A stretch of 64,000 nt of DNA from Endobacterium cereale (GTDB taxonomy: Bacteria; Pseudomonadota; Alphaproteobacteria; Rhizobiales; Rhizobiaceae). Within the stretch, counting starts at the first letter, position 1, and every line of letters begins with the position of its first letter. The DNA lies in NCBI RefSeq assembly GCF_009617585.1, contig NZ_WIXI01000022.1:1-64000 (forward strand), given 5' to 3'. A program made the translations under genes and the position numbers. Of this stretch, positions 9,035 through 18,000 are shown in pieces. Below the pieces are notes generated by a model. That model was not told the DNA's origin and made no database searches. It saw nothing but the letters and a program-made list of their open reading frames with translations.

Positions 9035-11299
9035 ATGAAGCGCGTGGCTTTTTCTGATGCCGAGATTGCCGACCATGGCGATTTCGAAAATATCGGCCTC
9101 TACGGTCAGGAAGCCACCGACAAGGTCTGGCTCGATGCCATCGGCTATCCGGCGCACTGGGCTGCCTTCACCGTCGCACAGAAGTCGGCGCAGGAAATCA
9201 CGGTTTCTGCTGGCCGGTACGTTGCTGGCGAGATCGTCTATGAGCAGGCCGCTCCAATCGACCTGAACCTTCAGGTGAGGATCCCGGCTGCGGCGTCCGA
9301 CCAGCGTTGGGTTGCCATTCTGCTTCGTGGCGAGGAGGTCGAGGAAAGCGAAAACCGGCCTTTCGAAACATCCGAAGATCCTGAAACCAGCGTCATCGTC
9401 CAGCGCACGGCGCCGAAGACAATCAACCGCAAGGTTTCGATGATCGTCCAAGCTGGTGAGGCCAACCCAGTTCCGACGAAGCCTGTTGTCGCGCCGACCG
9501 ACGCATGCATCGCCTATGTGCTGCTGACCTCCTCCGGTATCGAGGCGATCGAGCCGGGCAACGACAGCCGCGTGAAAACGCTATATGAGGTCGAAGGCCG
9601 CGTGACTTCGCTGGAGGTCGATCTCAGCGGTCTTTTCCTGCGCACGGAAACGATCGAAACCCAGATCGTCAACATCTGGGGCAAGCTCGACGAAATTCCA
9701 CGTCCGGTCATTATTCGTCAGATGCAGCGCGACATCGGCGCGGCTCGCCTGAAGATTGAGCTTCCTGATGAGGCTCGCGCCTATGTCTACGATCAGGGCC
9801 TCGTCATGACCCAGTGGGATAACGCCCATGTCGATTGGCTTGCCCGAATCGAGGAAGGCGTGCGTTTCGGCTTCGCCGCTACCAATCAGACCCGACTTGA
9901 GGTGCTGGCGGAAGATGATCCGAAGGTCGCCTTCCGTGGCCGTCGCATGGTGCCGGCCTTCGACGAGGTGACGCGCATCGCCAACACGTCGATGGATGCA
10001 ACCCTCAATATCTCGCAGCTCGTCCATACTGAGACGACGTTGGTTCGCAAGGAAGTCTCTCGTATTCGTATGACCTATGGGCCGACCCAGTGGGCCTGTG
10101 AGAACCAGGCTGGCTGGGCAGGTCTCGGAGGTGACGCGCGTGCCGGCCAGATGCTGAATGTCGGCGGTGAGACCTTCGAGATCGTCTATCAGGACGCAAA
10201 CATTGGTCCTGGTCATCAGACCTATGGCGTCCGTCAGATCCGGTACGAAATCTATGCCGACCCTTACTGGGAGTACGTCACCGAAGATATCGGCGTAAAC
10301 GGCTCGATCTACGGTCAGTCATTCCTTGTCGCGCAGCCGATGCAGTTGACCAGCATCGATCTCGCATTCGCTCGTGTCGGCGCCGATGGTGATGTGCATG
10401 TTTTCGTGGTCGAGACCACGAACGCCGGCACGCCGAAGTTCGACGCTGTTCTGGCACAGGGCATTCTGCCGCACGGCAATCTGGTCGTCGGCTGGAACAA
10501 GTGCGTGATGCCGATTACGCTGCTGGAGAGCGGCAAGCGGTATGCGATCGTCACCATCACGACGGGTGCGCATGCGCTCTATGTCTCGGGTGCGAACAAA
10601 TACACTGGCGGCACCCAGTTCATCACGACCGATGGTGCGTTCGCGCAGGGATCGACGGAAACTGACATCTGCTTCCGTCTGAATGCTGCTCGCTATCGCA
10701 GCCCGCGTACGGTTATCCCTATGCAGGCGCTCAATCTCGCCGATGGCATGACCCAGATCGACATGCTCTATGCCGGCTGGGTGCCTGGTGGCTGCCAACT
10801 TGCGTGGGAAATCAGACCGGCCGGGACCGATCATTGGGTTGAACTCGATGATGGGGATCCTTCAACCAATCCGCTTGTTGGTCTGCCGGCATCCGTCGAG
10901 CTGCGCATGGTAATGATGGGAACGGCTGATCTTCAGCCTATGATCCAGTTGGATGAAAAGGCGGTATCGCGTGCCTCGCGCAACCGCGCCACCATGGTCG
11001 GGGTGACCAAGAGCTTCCCCTTTGGTGTATCGACCACATCGATCGTGACGCAGATCACTGTCGATGCGTTTGACGCTGCCCGACACACCTTCACTCCATC
11101 CATTATGGTGGGTGCAACAACCGTCGCCCCTACCACGACGCAAGTCACCATCGATCCGTTGCGTCCGACGCGGAGGACTTATCTGTCCACCTATGTCCTT
11201 GGTGCAGCGACCACCGCTGCCCGCATCAAAGTGGCAGCCAATACCAACAATGTCGTGTCCGTGCCGTTCGTGCAGGACGTGTTCATCTCCGCGCTTTGA
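9035..11299 (+). CDS. Large tail fibre or baseplate appendage protein
   Basis: A 754-residue protein with TAAGGAGAG before the ATG. I recognise no named domain. It has a globular N terminus, a coiled-coil stretch at about 185-225 (YEVEGRVTSLEVDL, RTETIETQIVNIWGKL), then long beta-rich modules (YGQSFLVAQPMQLTSIDLAF; ALYVSGANKYTGGTQFI) resembling carbohydrate-binding jelly rolls. The place after gpI, where P2 has fibre gpH, suggests host attachment. Confidence 0.7.
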   Translation: MKRVAFSDAEIADHGDFENIGLYGQEATDKVWLDAIGYPAHWAAFTVAQKSAQEITVSAGRYVAGEIVYEQAAPIDLNLQVRIPAAASDQRWVAILLRGEEVEESENRPFETSEDPETSVIVQRTAPKTINRKVSMIVQAGEANPVPTKPVVAPTDACIAYVLLTSSGIEAIEPGNDSRVKTLYEVEGRVTSLEVDLSGLFLRTETIETQIVNIWGKLDEIPRPVIIRQMQRDIGAARLKIELPDEARAYVYDQGLVMTQWDNAHVDWLARIEEGVRFGFAATNQTRLEVLAEDDPKVAFRGRRMVPAFDEVTRIANTSMDATLNISQLVHTETTLVRKEVSRIRMTYGPTQWACENQAGWAGLGGDARAGQMLNVGGETFEIVYQDANIGPGHQTYGVRQIRYEIYADPYWEYVTEDIGVNGSIYGQSFLVAQPMQLTSIDLAFARVGADGDVHVFVVETTNAGTPKFDAVLAQGILPHGNLVVGWNKCVMPITLLESGKRYAIVTITTGAHALYVSGANKYTGGTQFITTDGAFAQGSTETDICFRLNAARYRSPRTVIPMQALNLADGMTQIDMLYAGWVPGGCQLAWEIRPAGTDHWVELDDGDPSTNPLVGLPASVELRMVMMGTADLQPMIQLDEKAVSRASRNRATMVGVTKSFPFGVSTTSIVTQITVDAFDAARHTFTPSIMVGATTVAPTTTQVTIDPLRPTRRTYLSTYVLGAATTAARIKVAANTNNVVSVPFVQDVFISAL

Positions 11300-11307
11300 G
11301 GTCACCT

Positions 11308-11508
11308 ATGACTACGGAACAGGACAAAGCCTTCTCTTTGGCTCTCATTGAAAACGAGAAGACCTACGACGTGCGTCTGGCTCGGAGCGTTAAGCGGGGG
11401 GCGTTCACCTACCGGCCTTTGAACGAAATCACGATGGCCGGGTCCATGATCAAGGACATCGTCGATCAGGAAGGGGAGGAAGCCATTGACTACGCCAACC
11501 CGCTCTGA
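11308..11508 (+). CDS. Small phage tail-region protein
   Basis: A 66-residue protein starting at ATG 11308 (MTTEQDKAFSLALIENEK). No family recognised; mainly helical and charged. It lies nine bases after the large fibre gene and overlaps the next fibre gene by 23 bases, so it is in the same transcription unit. A fibre accessory or chaperone role is only positional. Confidence 0.6.
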   Translation: MTTEQDKAFSLALIENEKTYDVRLARSVKRGAFTYRPLNEITMAGSMIKDIVDQEGEEAIDYANPL

Positions 11509-12748
11509 GCGCTACCAGCTTCCGTCCTGGCCGAAAACGACCTTCGATCGGGACCTGTGGAATACCGTCTTTGGTGACATCGCTGATCGGCTCGATGCCC
11601 GCGAAGGGCTGGAAGCATCCTTCGAGTTGCTCCAGCAAGAGGGCATTCAGGCCTCGCTTGATTATATTCAGGCGAACGTCGCGCCGCAGATTGCCAACCT
11701 TCAGGTGTCGATCGATCTCGCGCAGGACCAGATCGACAAGATCATTATCGACGGTATCTCACCGAACTCGGCTAAGCTCGGCGGGCAACTGCCGGCTTAT
11801 TACGCCACTGCGGCGGCTTTGGCCTCTGGGTTGGCTGCCCGGGTTCCGACCGCCCGCAAAGTGGCGGGCAAGGAGCTGACCTCTGATATCGTTCTGGAAA
11901 AGGCTGATGTTGAACTAGGCAATGTCGACAACACAAAAGATGCCGACAAGCCTATAAGCACCCCGCAGGCTAACGCGCTAGGAAAGCGTGTCCAAGTAGA
12001 TGCTGTGCAGAATTTCAGCGCCGCCGAAAAGGGGCAAGCCATCGCCAACATCGGAGGCGGGGGTCTTGCAGGCCATCGAAACAAGGTACTCAACCCTACC
12101 GGAGTGATAAACCAGCTCGGTGTCTCGGGATCTGTTGTTTTGAGTGCAGGTCAGTACGGGCATGACGGAATGAAGGGCGGAGCGGCGGGATGCACGTACA
12201 CCTTCAGCACTGTCAACGGTGTGACGACGTATAACATCACGTCAGGAACACTAACGCAGGTACTCGAAGCAAGCAGCTTTGCCGGTGCTCCTGGCTCATA
12301 TGTGCTCGGTTGGGAAGGGACGTCTCAGGGCCGTATAGCATCAGGCCCTTATGGTTCGTCAGGTGATATATCGGCAATCTGCAATGGCAGCGCCAATGTA
12401 GTGGTGGAGTGGGGGGTAGGGACGTTGTCTCTATTGCAATTCGAGAAAGACTATCTCGCGACCTTTTCTCCTCGCCAGAAAGATCTGGAAACGGTTTTGT
12501 GTCAGGCGCATTACGAGCAGTCTGACGGAACAATATCGTGGACTCAGCCCGGCAGCGCCAGTGCTGTTCTTCAACGGTATTCTTACCCATTTAAAGTTCT
12601 GAAAAGGGTTACCCCAACGGTGCAGATCGACACGTCTTTGGGCTCTTCCAATTTGATTGCGACAGGAAGGAGCTTCTTCATTGTCGGATCATCCGGTACC
12701 GCAATGCAAGAAAACAACTTTAGATTCAAGGCGGATGCGAGGTTGTGA
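11486..12748 (+). CDS. Tail fibre protein with variable distal domain
   Basis: A 420-residue protein from TTG 11486 with AGGGGAGGA just before it. Residues 20-110 are helical/coiled coil, then a short fibre repeat of the common type ELGNVDNTKDADKPIS (about 138-155), and a distal domain ending in FSPRQKDLETVLCQAHYEQS followed by a beta-rich tip, as in many receptor-binding fibres. The distal third (from about 12090) is visibly richer in A/T than its neighbours, suggesting exchange of the host-range region. Confidence 0.85.
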   Translation: MTTPTRSERYQLPSWPKTTFDRDLWNTVFGDIADRLDAREGLEASFELLQQEGIQASLDYIQANVAPQIANLQVSIDLAQDQIDKIIIDGISPNSAKLGGQLPAYYATAAALASGLAARVPTARKVAGKELTSDIVLEKADVELGNVDNTKDADKPISTPQANALGKRVQVDAVQNFSAAEKGQAIANIGGGGLAGHRNKVLNPTGVINQLGVSGSVVLSAGQYGHDGMKGGAAGCTYTFSTVNGVTTYNITSGTLTQVLEASSFAGAPGSYVLGWEGTSQGRIASGPYGSSGDISAICNGSANVVVEWGVGTLSLLQFEKDYLATFSPRQKDLETVLCQAHYEQSDGTISWTQPGSASAVLQRYSYPFKVLKRVTPTVQIDTSLGSSNLIATGRSFFIVGSSGTAMQENNFRFKADARL

Positions 12749-12749
12749 C

Positions 12750-13340
12750 ATGAATGTTATCGGCTACACCGAAAGTATCGCTCAACCTGATGGTTCAATC
12801 CTCCGTTCAATCCGCGTCACCCTCGACGGTGATCAAAACGAAAGCAGCGTTCCCGACGATATGGGTAACCGCCATCGTTTCCAAATTTGGGACGAATGGG
12901 AAATGGGGCTGCCAGACCCAGAAACGGGGGAGCGGGTGCGGATCAATACGATCCCGCCTTATGCACCGCCCGCGATCGACCTGTCCGTCTACACGGCAAC
13001 GAAGCGTTGGGAGCGCGAGGTCGGCGGCATCGTCGTCGGCGGCCTAGATGTGGCGACTGACGACCGGTCCAAGATTATGATCTCAGGCGCTCGCATCAAA
13101 GCGGATAAGGATCCCGACTTCACCGCCCAGTGGAAATGCCCCGATGGCGGTTTCATGACGCTCGATGCGTCGACCATCATCCTCGCTAGCGACGCCGTGC
13201 TCGATCACGTCAACGACTGCTTCTCGATCGAGGCCGCTGTGCTTGCTGACATCGCGGACGGCGCGATTACGATGCCGCAGGAAGTTGACGCCGCGTTCGC
13301 GGTCCAGCTGTCACCGCAGCGCTTCCAGACCCGCGCTTAA
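12750..13340 (+). CDS. DUF4376 protein, fibre-associated
   Basis: A 196-residue protein starting at ATG 12750. Residues about 78-190 fit DUF4376: KRWEREVGGIVVGGLDVATD, then FMTLDASTIILASDAVLDHV and a final helical segment. Such proteins are encoded after tail fibres and are presumed fibre chaperones or tip accessories. The N-terminal 75 residues are beta-rich and may bind the fibre. It starts one base after the fibre stop. Confidence 0.8.
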   Translation: MNVIGYTESIAQPDGSILRSIRVTLDGDQNESSVPDDMGNRHRFQIWDEWEMGLPDPETGERVRINTIPPYAPPAIDLSVYTATKRWEREVGGIVVGGLDVATDDRSKIMISGARIKADKDPDFTAQWKCPDGGFMTLDASTIILASDAVLDHVNDCFSIEAAVLADIADGAITMPQEVDAAFAVQLSPQRFQTRA

Positions 13341-13382
13341 GCGCCACCACCAAAACCGACACCACATTTAGAGGAGGCCGCA

Positions 13383-14843
13383 TTGGCTGACCTATCGTAC
13401 TTCCATGGCGTTCAGGTGCTCGAAAGCCCTGATAGCCCGTCGCTTCTGCGCGTCACCAACTACGGTATTTCGTTCGTCAACGGCACTGCGCCGGGCGCCG
13501 ACGCTGCCACGTTTCCGCTGAACAAGCCGACGCTAATCACGAGCCTCTCGCAGGCAGCGCTGCTCGGCACGCAGGGCACGCTCTACAATGACGTGGTCAC
13601 AATCTTCGGCGAGGGCGGCTCGATCGTAATCGTCAACCGCGTCGAACACAGCGAGACGCCTGCTACGCTCCAAGCCAACCTGATCGGCGATGCCGGACAA
13701 CGCACGGGCCTTTACTCGGCTCTCCGCGGAAAGGCACTGCTCGGATACCAGCCGCGCGTGATTGTCACTGCCGGCAACACTGGCACATGGGTGGAGGGTG
13801 GACTTCTGTCTGTCGCCATCTCCGGCTCTGGCAGCCTTCTGACTGAGGCTCCGACTGTCGCTTTCACTGGCGGCGGATCCGATGCGGGCAAGGTACTCCC
13901 GACTGCGGTGGCGGTGCTCGGAACGGGTCTCAATGCTGGTAAGGTCGTGTCCGTCACCGTCACCAGCGCTGGCAAGGGCATGACACAGGCACCCGTTGTT
14001 GCGTTCACGGGTGGCGGCGCTGAGGTCGGCAAGGTTCTCCCGACGGCGACCGCCAACATCGGAGACGTCGGCAACCCGTTCGTCTCGGCACTGGCGACCA
14101 TCACGGAGCAAGTGAAGGCCCGCGCCTACATTGCGGGTCCGAACACGACGAACGCCGATGCTGTGCGGTTCCGTTCCACCATCAACAGCGGTCGCATCCT
14201 GCCGATCGACCCGGCCGGTATCAAAAACGTTGACGGCGTGCCGGTCATCGTGCCGATCGCTCCGGTTTTCGCGGGTATTCGCTCGCGTGTTGTCGGATCT
14301 GCTGAGGGCGTTTCCGGTTCGGTATCTAACAAGGAAATCCGCACTCTGGATGGTGTCGCACGGACGATCGCCTATCCGACCGACAGCAACTACCTGAATG
14401 ACAAGCAGGTCGCGACGGTCATCAATGAGAACGGCCTTCGCACTTGGGGTTCCCGCCTCGCGACGTCGGATGCCCTCTGGCAGTTCGACAGTGTCCGCGC
14501 CACCGCCGACATGATCAACGAGAGCCTCGAGCAGATCTACTTCAAGTGGGTCGACAAGAAATTCACGAAGGCCAACCTGAAGATGATGATCGAGGACGGC
14601 AATGCCGCACTTCGCGTCTTCAAAAAGAACGACGACATCCTTGGCGGCAAAGTCTGGCTGTCGGACATCAACCAGCCGACAGTCAACGCCAACGGCCAGG
14701 TTTACCTGAATGTCGAGTTCGAGCCCGTCGGCCTGATGGAGCAGATCAAAATCACCACGTATCGCAACATCCTCTATTACCAGATCCTTCTGGACGAGGT
14801 CCGTGGCGCGATCGACAACGGCCCGCTCACGCTGGCCGCCTAA
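13383..14843 (+). CDS. Contractile tail sheath protein FI with inserted tandem repeats
   Basis: A 486-residue protein started at TTG 13383 after AGAGGAGG. N terminus (FHGVQVLESPDSPSLLRVTN) and C terminus (VNANGQVYLNVEFEPVGLME, about 435-454) match P2-type sheath subunits, which contract to drive the tube into the cell. P2 FI has 396 residues; the extra length is largely two 38-residue repeats at residues 143-180 and 190-227, each containing VAFTGGG and GKVLPTA. The insertion sits in the region that faces outward in sheaths of known structure (inference). Confidence 0.93.
   Translation: MADLSYFHGVQVLESPDSPSLLRVTNYGISFVNGTAPGADAATFPLNKPTLITSLSQAALLGTQGTLYNDVVTIFGEGGSIVIVNRVEHSETPATLQANLIGDAGQRTGLYSALRGKALLGYQPRVIVTAGNTGTWVEGGLLSVAISGSGSLLTEAPTVAFTGGGSDAGKVLPTAVAVLGTGLNAGKVVSVTVTSAGKGMTQAPVVAFTGGGAEVGKVLPTATANIGDVGNPFVSALATITEQVKARAYIAGPNTTNADAVRFRSTINSGRILPIDPAGIKNVDGVPVIVPIAPVFAGIRSRVVGSAEGVSGSVSNKEIRTLDGVARTIAYPTDSNYLNDKQVATVINENGLRTWGSRLATSDALWQFDSVRATADMINESLEQIYFKWVDKKFTKANLKMMIEDGNAALRVFKKNDDILGGKVWLSDINQPTVNANGQVYLNVEFEPVGLMEQIKITTYRNILYYQILLDEVRGAIDNGPLTLAA
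13809..14063 (+). repeat. Two-copy in-frame repeat inside the sheath gene
   Basis: Copies at 13809-13922 and 13950-14063, each 114 bases (38 codons), joined by nine codons. Both encode the pattern S-V-x-(I/V) ... EAP/QAP-x-VAFTGGG-x4-GKVLPTA-x-A. The DNA has diverged more than the protein, so the duplication is not recent. Confidence 0.8.
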
Positions 14844-14856
14844 GGAGCATCCCTAA

Positions 14857-15366
14857 ATGGCGACAAGTCTTCCGCGCTTTCTGATGCGCGACTGCATGCT
14901 GTGGGCAGACAGCGTTTCCCAGCTTGGTCAGATCGGCGACATCACGCCGCCGGTCCCACAGATCAAGACCGAAGAAATGCGCAATGCCGGCATGATCAAG
15001 CCGCGCGAGGTGCATATGGGCTACGAGAAGCTGGAATTCAGCTTCAAGATGCCTGGCCTCGATCCGCAGGTTCTCAAACTCTTCGGCCTTAAGCCCGGCT
15101 CCGAATATCCGTTCATGATCACCGGCGCGCTCGTCGACGAGGATGGCACAGACCATTCGGCCGTCATGACGATCCGCGGATTCCTAAAGCAGGCCGACCA
15201 CGGCTCGTGGAAAACCGGCGATCAGGCGGAGAACGACTACGCGGTCTCGGTCAACTACTACAAGCTCGAGATCGACGGCGAGCCCGTTTACGAAATGGAC
15301 GACTTTGACGTCCTGATCGGCGGCGTCAGTCAGGTCAGCGGTCAGCGAAACTCTCTGCTGCTCTAA
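14857..15366 (+). CDS. Major tail tube protein FII
   Basis: A 169-residue protein, matching P2 FII (172). It begins with MATSLPRFLMRDCMLWADS, has the family segment EIKTEEMRNAGMIKPREVHMG-like sequence at about 35-55, and ends QVSGQRNSLLL. It polymerises into the rigid tube inside the sheath. An intrinsic terminator lies 24 bases after the stop, setting tube expression apart from the downstream chaperone and tape-measure genes. Confidence 0.93.
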   Translation: MATSLPRFLMRDCMLWADSVSQLGQIGDITPPVPQIKTEEMRNAGMIKPREVHMGYEKLEFSFKMPGLDPQVLKLFGLKPGSEYPFMITGALVDEDGTDHSAVMTIRGFLKQADHGSWKTGDQAENDYAVSVNYYKLEIDGEPVYEMDDFDVLIGGVSQVSGQRNSLLL

Positions 15367-15390
15367 GCCTATCGAATTCAACAGCATAAC

Positions 15391-15429
15391 GAGAAAGGTC
15401 GCCTCACCAGCGGCCTTTCTCTTTTCTTT
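15391..15429 (+). terminator. Intrinsic terminator after the tail tube gene
   Basis: Twelve-base stem (15391-15402 with 15410-15421, one G-U pair), seven-base loop, then a T-rich tail. It lies between the tube gene and the E/E' gene and would reduce, not abolish, downstream transcription. Confidence 0.8.
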
Positions 15430-15447
15430 ACCACAGAGGAGGGTCGC

Positions 15448-15830
15448 ATGACCACGATCAAGCTTTCCACGCCCGTTGAGCATTCCGGCGTCACCTATTC
15501 CGAAATCACCTTCGACGAACCGACGGTAGGCGATCTTGCCGCTGCGGATCTCGTGAAGGGCGAAACGCACCAGATGCTCGCTGTGCTGTCCAGTATGTCG
15601 GGCGTGCCGATCCCAGCGCTCAAGAAGATCAAGGCCAAGGAGTTCGCCAAGTTCTCGAAGGCGATTGATCTGGGAAACGAGCAGGAGCCCACGACTGGCG
15701 AATAGTCGCGGGTTTTGTTGCAAGCGTGCTCCACACATCGCTCGACGTGATCGAGCGATGGCCGCCTGAGAAGGCGCTGGCCTACTTCGACACGGCCACA
15801 GAAATTCATAAAGCGACGAGGGCTCTCTGA
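15448..15830 (+). CDS. Tail assembly chaperone E and frameshift product E+E'
   Basis: The zero frame encodes an 85-residue E protein (15448-15705), a GpE/TAC-type chaperone. The heptamer GGGAAAC at 15672-15678 lies in frame as G GGA AAC, a canonical -1 slip sequence. The -1 frame has its last upstream stop at 15666-15668 and is then open to TGA 15828-15830. It adds 50 residues (including WPPEKALAYFDTATEIHKA), giving 127 in total. P2 and lambda use the same device to make two chaperone forms that bind the tape measure. The E' stop overlaps the tape-measure ATG. Confidence 0.88.
15672..15678 (+). promoter_or_regulatory. Programmed -1 frameshift site GGGAAAC
   Basis: Slippery heptamer of the form X XXY YYZ in the zero frame of gene E, only four bases after the last -1 frame stop. 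It differs by one base from the lambda G/GT site (GGGAAAG). Confidence 0.85.
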
Positions 15831-17989
15831 TGGCCGTCCTTCAAAGTCAGCTGCGCCTGTCCCTGCTGGATCAGGTCTCTGCGCCTATCCGCAAGGTGTC
15901 CGGCGCGCTCAGCGGCCTGCAGCGCCAGACTATGGCGTTCACGAACCCGCTGCGTGGCGCTCTTGGACAGATCGCTGCATTTGGCGGCGCCTACATCGGT
16001 GTAACCGAAGGCATCAAGAGTACCGTCGGGGCGGCAATCTCCTTCGAATCTGCCTTTGCTGACGTCCGCAAGGTCGTCGAGGCATCCGATGAACAGTTCG
16101 ACAATATGCGCCGAACTATCCGGCAGATGTCGACCGAAATCCCAATGACGGCCAACGACATCGCCGCGCTGTTCGCAGCTGCTGGCGAATCCGGCATTGC
16201 TACCAACGAACTCAAAGAGTTCTCGGAGATGGCTGCCCGCGTTGGCATCGCATTCAACATTGGCGCAGCCCAGTCCGGCGAGTATCTCGCAAAGCTGAAA
16301 ACGCAGCTAGGCATGTCGGTGGCTGACGTCGGGTCTCTTGCCGACGCGATCAATCACCTGTCGAACAACATGGCCTCGAAGGCCAGCGACATTACAGACT
16401 TCATGCTTCGCGTCTCGGCGCTCGGCAAGATGGGTGGCTTCACCGCGGAGCAGATCGCCGGCATTGGTTCAGCAATGATCGCCGCAGGCGCACCGTCGGA
16501 AGTCGCTGGCACCGCGATGCAGAATGTCGTCAAGGCTCTGACGCGTGGCAATTTCGCCAAGAAAGATCAGCAGGAGGCCGCCAAGGCGCTCGGCCTAGAT
16601 TTGCCGATGATCGCCAAACAGATGCAGAAGGACGCGCCCAAGGCGCTGAAAACTGTTCTGAAGGCCATCGCCAAAGCGCCGAAGGATCAGCACATCGCTA
16701 TCCTTTCGCAGTTCTTCGGCGATGAAGCGAAGGCGTTCGCGCCGCTGATTGGCAACGTCGCACTGCTCGACCAGGCGCTGGATAGCGTCAGCGATCGGAC
16801 AAAATACGCCGGCTCGGCATTCCGGGAGTTCGTCGAGCGCTCGAAAACGACGGGTAATGCGATCGAGCTCCTCCAGAACAAGATTTCAAATCGGTTCTGG
16901 GAAATGGGCGACCGCATGTTGCCCACCGTGAAGGAAGGCATCGCTGCCATAGGCGAGGTCATCGACAGTCTCGATTCCCGCGTATCGATATTCGACCGCA
17001 TGGAAACGAGTATCATGGGCTTTGCTCAGGGGCTCGGCTACAACGGCGTCAAGGAAGTCATTGCGGACCTCGGCGACCTCCTATTCGGGAAGGTCGATGG
17101 CACCGCCGGTGACCAACTCGGCCGGTTGTTCATGCAAGCGAAGGAATGGGGCCAATCCGTCCGTGAACTGAGCGCCGCGATCAAGGAAAATCCGATCGCG
17201 AAGTTCTTTGCGGATCTCGCGCCGTACGGCTTCCAAATCATGGTTTGGGGGGCAGGAATTGCCTTCCTCGCTGGTACCGTTCGCAAGCTCGCTGCTGCGA
17301 TGATGTTCCTCAGCGGAGCGTCGACGATCGTCGCGGCGCTGAAGGCAGCCGGCACCGTCGCTGACGTTCTCTCTGGCGGAACTATGCCGGGTGGGAAGAA
17401 GCCGCCAAAGGGTGGTAACAAAGGCGTAGATCTCGACCTACCTCCAGCGCCAATCCCGCCCACGTGGTGGCAGTGGGTCAAGGGATTCGCGGTTGCTGGT
17501 GCGCCCGGCCTGATGTCGGAAGCGATGTCGTTTTCGCCCGGCGATACGTTTGAGGATCAAGTCAGGCTGCAAAAGCAGCACCGTGAAGACCTCGAACGGA
17601 TCACCGGCCTTAACCGTCAGTCAATCACTGAAGGCTGGCAGCGCAACTTCGGGCAGACCACATTGCCCGGCGTCGGCGCCCAACAAGCGATGGACGCGGC
17701 TCGAGGTTTCGGTCCCGGCGGCCAGACCACAGACCAGCTACCTGGCAAGACTGCCGACGATCTAGGCATCGTTCGGACTACTCGCATCGACTCGTCGTCG
17801 ATCGCAGCGATGATCCAACCATCCGGCACTCAGGACGTTCGCGTCACCAATCCTCAACCACCGAACGTCACAGTCCATGCGCCCATCAGCATCACGGGCG
17901 TCGCGGACCCTCAGGCCGCCGCTAATTCGGCCGCTTCTCAACTTGGCAGCTCGGTGAAGTCAGCGGTCGAGAGTACCTATAGCGATTAA
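15830..17989 (+). CDS. Tail tape measure protein (gpT, TP901 type)
   Basis: A 719-residue protein that sets tail length and passes DNA into the cell. The TP901 core is at about 45-370: SFESAFADVRKVVEASDEQF, then TANDIAALFAAAGESGIATNE and VAGTAMQNVVKAL. Hydrophobic segments near 463-480 and 485-505 could insert in the host membrane. The C terminus has a Gly/Pro-rich linker and an amphipathic repeat-like end. P2 gpT is longer (815), so this tail is predicted somewhat shorter. ATG overlaps the E' stop. Confidence 0.94.
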   Translation: MAVLQSQLRLSLLDQVSAPIRKVSGALSGLQRQTMAFTNPLRGALGQIAAFGGAYIGVTEGIKSTVGAAISFESAFADVRKVVEASDEQFDNMRRTIRQMSTEIPMTANDIAALFAAAGESGIATNELKEFSEMAARVGIAFNIGAAQSGEYLAKLKTQLGMSVADVGSLADAINHLSNNMASKASDITDFMLRVSALGKMGGFTAEQIAGIGSAMIAAGAPSEVAGTAMQNVVKALTRGNFAKKDQQEAAKALGLDLPMIAKQMQKDAPKALKTVLKAIAKAPKDQHIAILSQFFGDEAKAFAPLIGNVALLDQALDSVSDRTKYAGSAFREFVERSKTTGNAIELLQNKISNRFWEMGDRMLPTVKEGIAAIGEVIDSLDSRVSIFDRMETSIMGFAQGLGYNGVKEVIADLGDLLFGKVDGTAGDQLGRLFMQAKEWGQSVRELSAAIKENPIAKFFADLAPYGFQIMVWGAGIAFLAGTVRKLAAAMMFLSGASTIVAALKAAGTVADVLSGGTMPGGKKPPKGGNKGVDLDLPPAPIPPTWWQWVKGFAVAGAPGLMSEAMSFSPGDTFEDQVRLQKQHREDLERITGLNRQSITEGWQRNFGQTTLPGVGAQQAMDAARGFGPGGQTTDQLPGKTADDLGIVRTTRIDSSSIAAMIQPSGTQDVRVTNPQPPNVTVHAPISITGVADPQAAANSAASQLGSSVKSAVESTYSD

Positions 17990-18000
17990 GGGAGGTCTAG

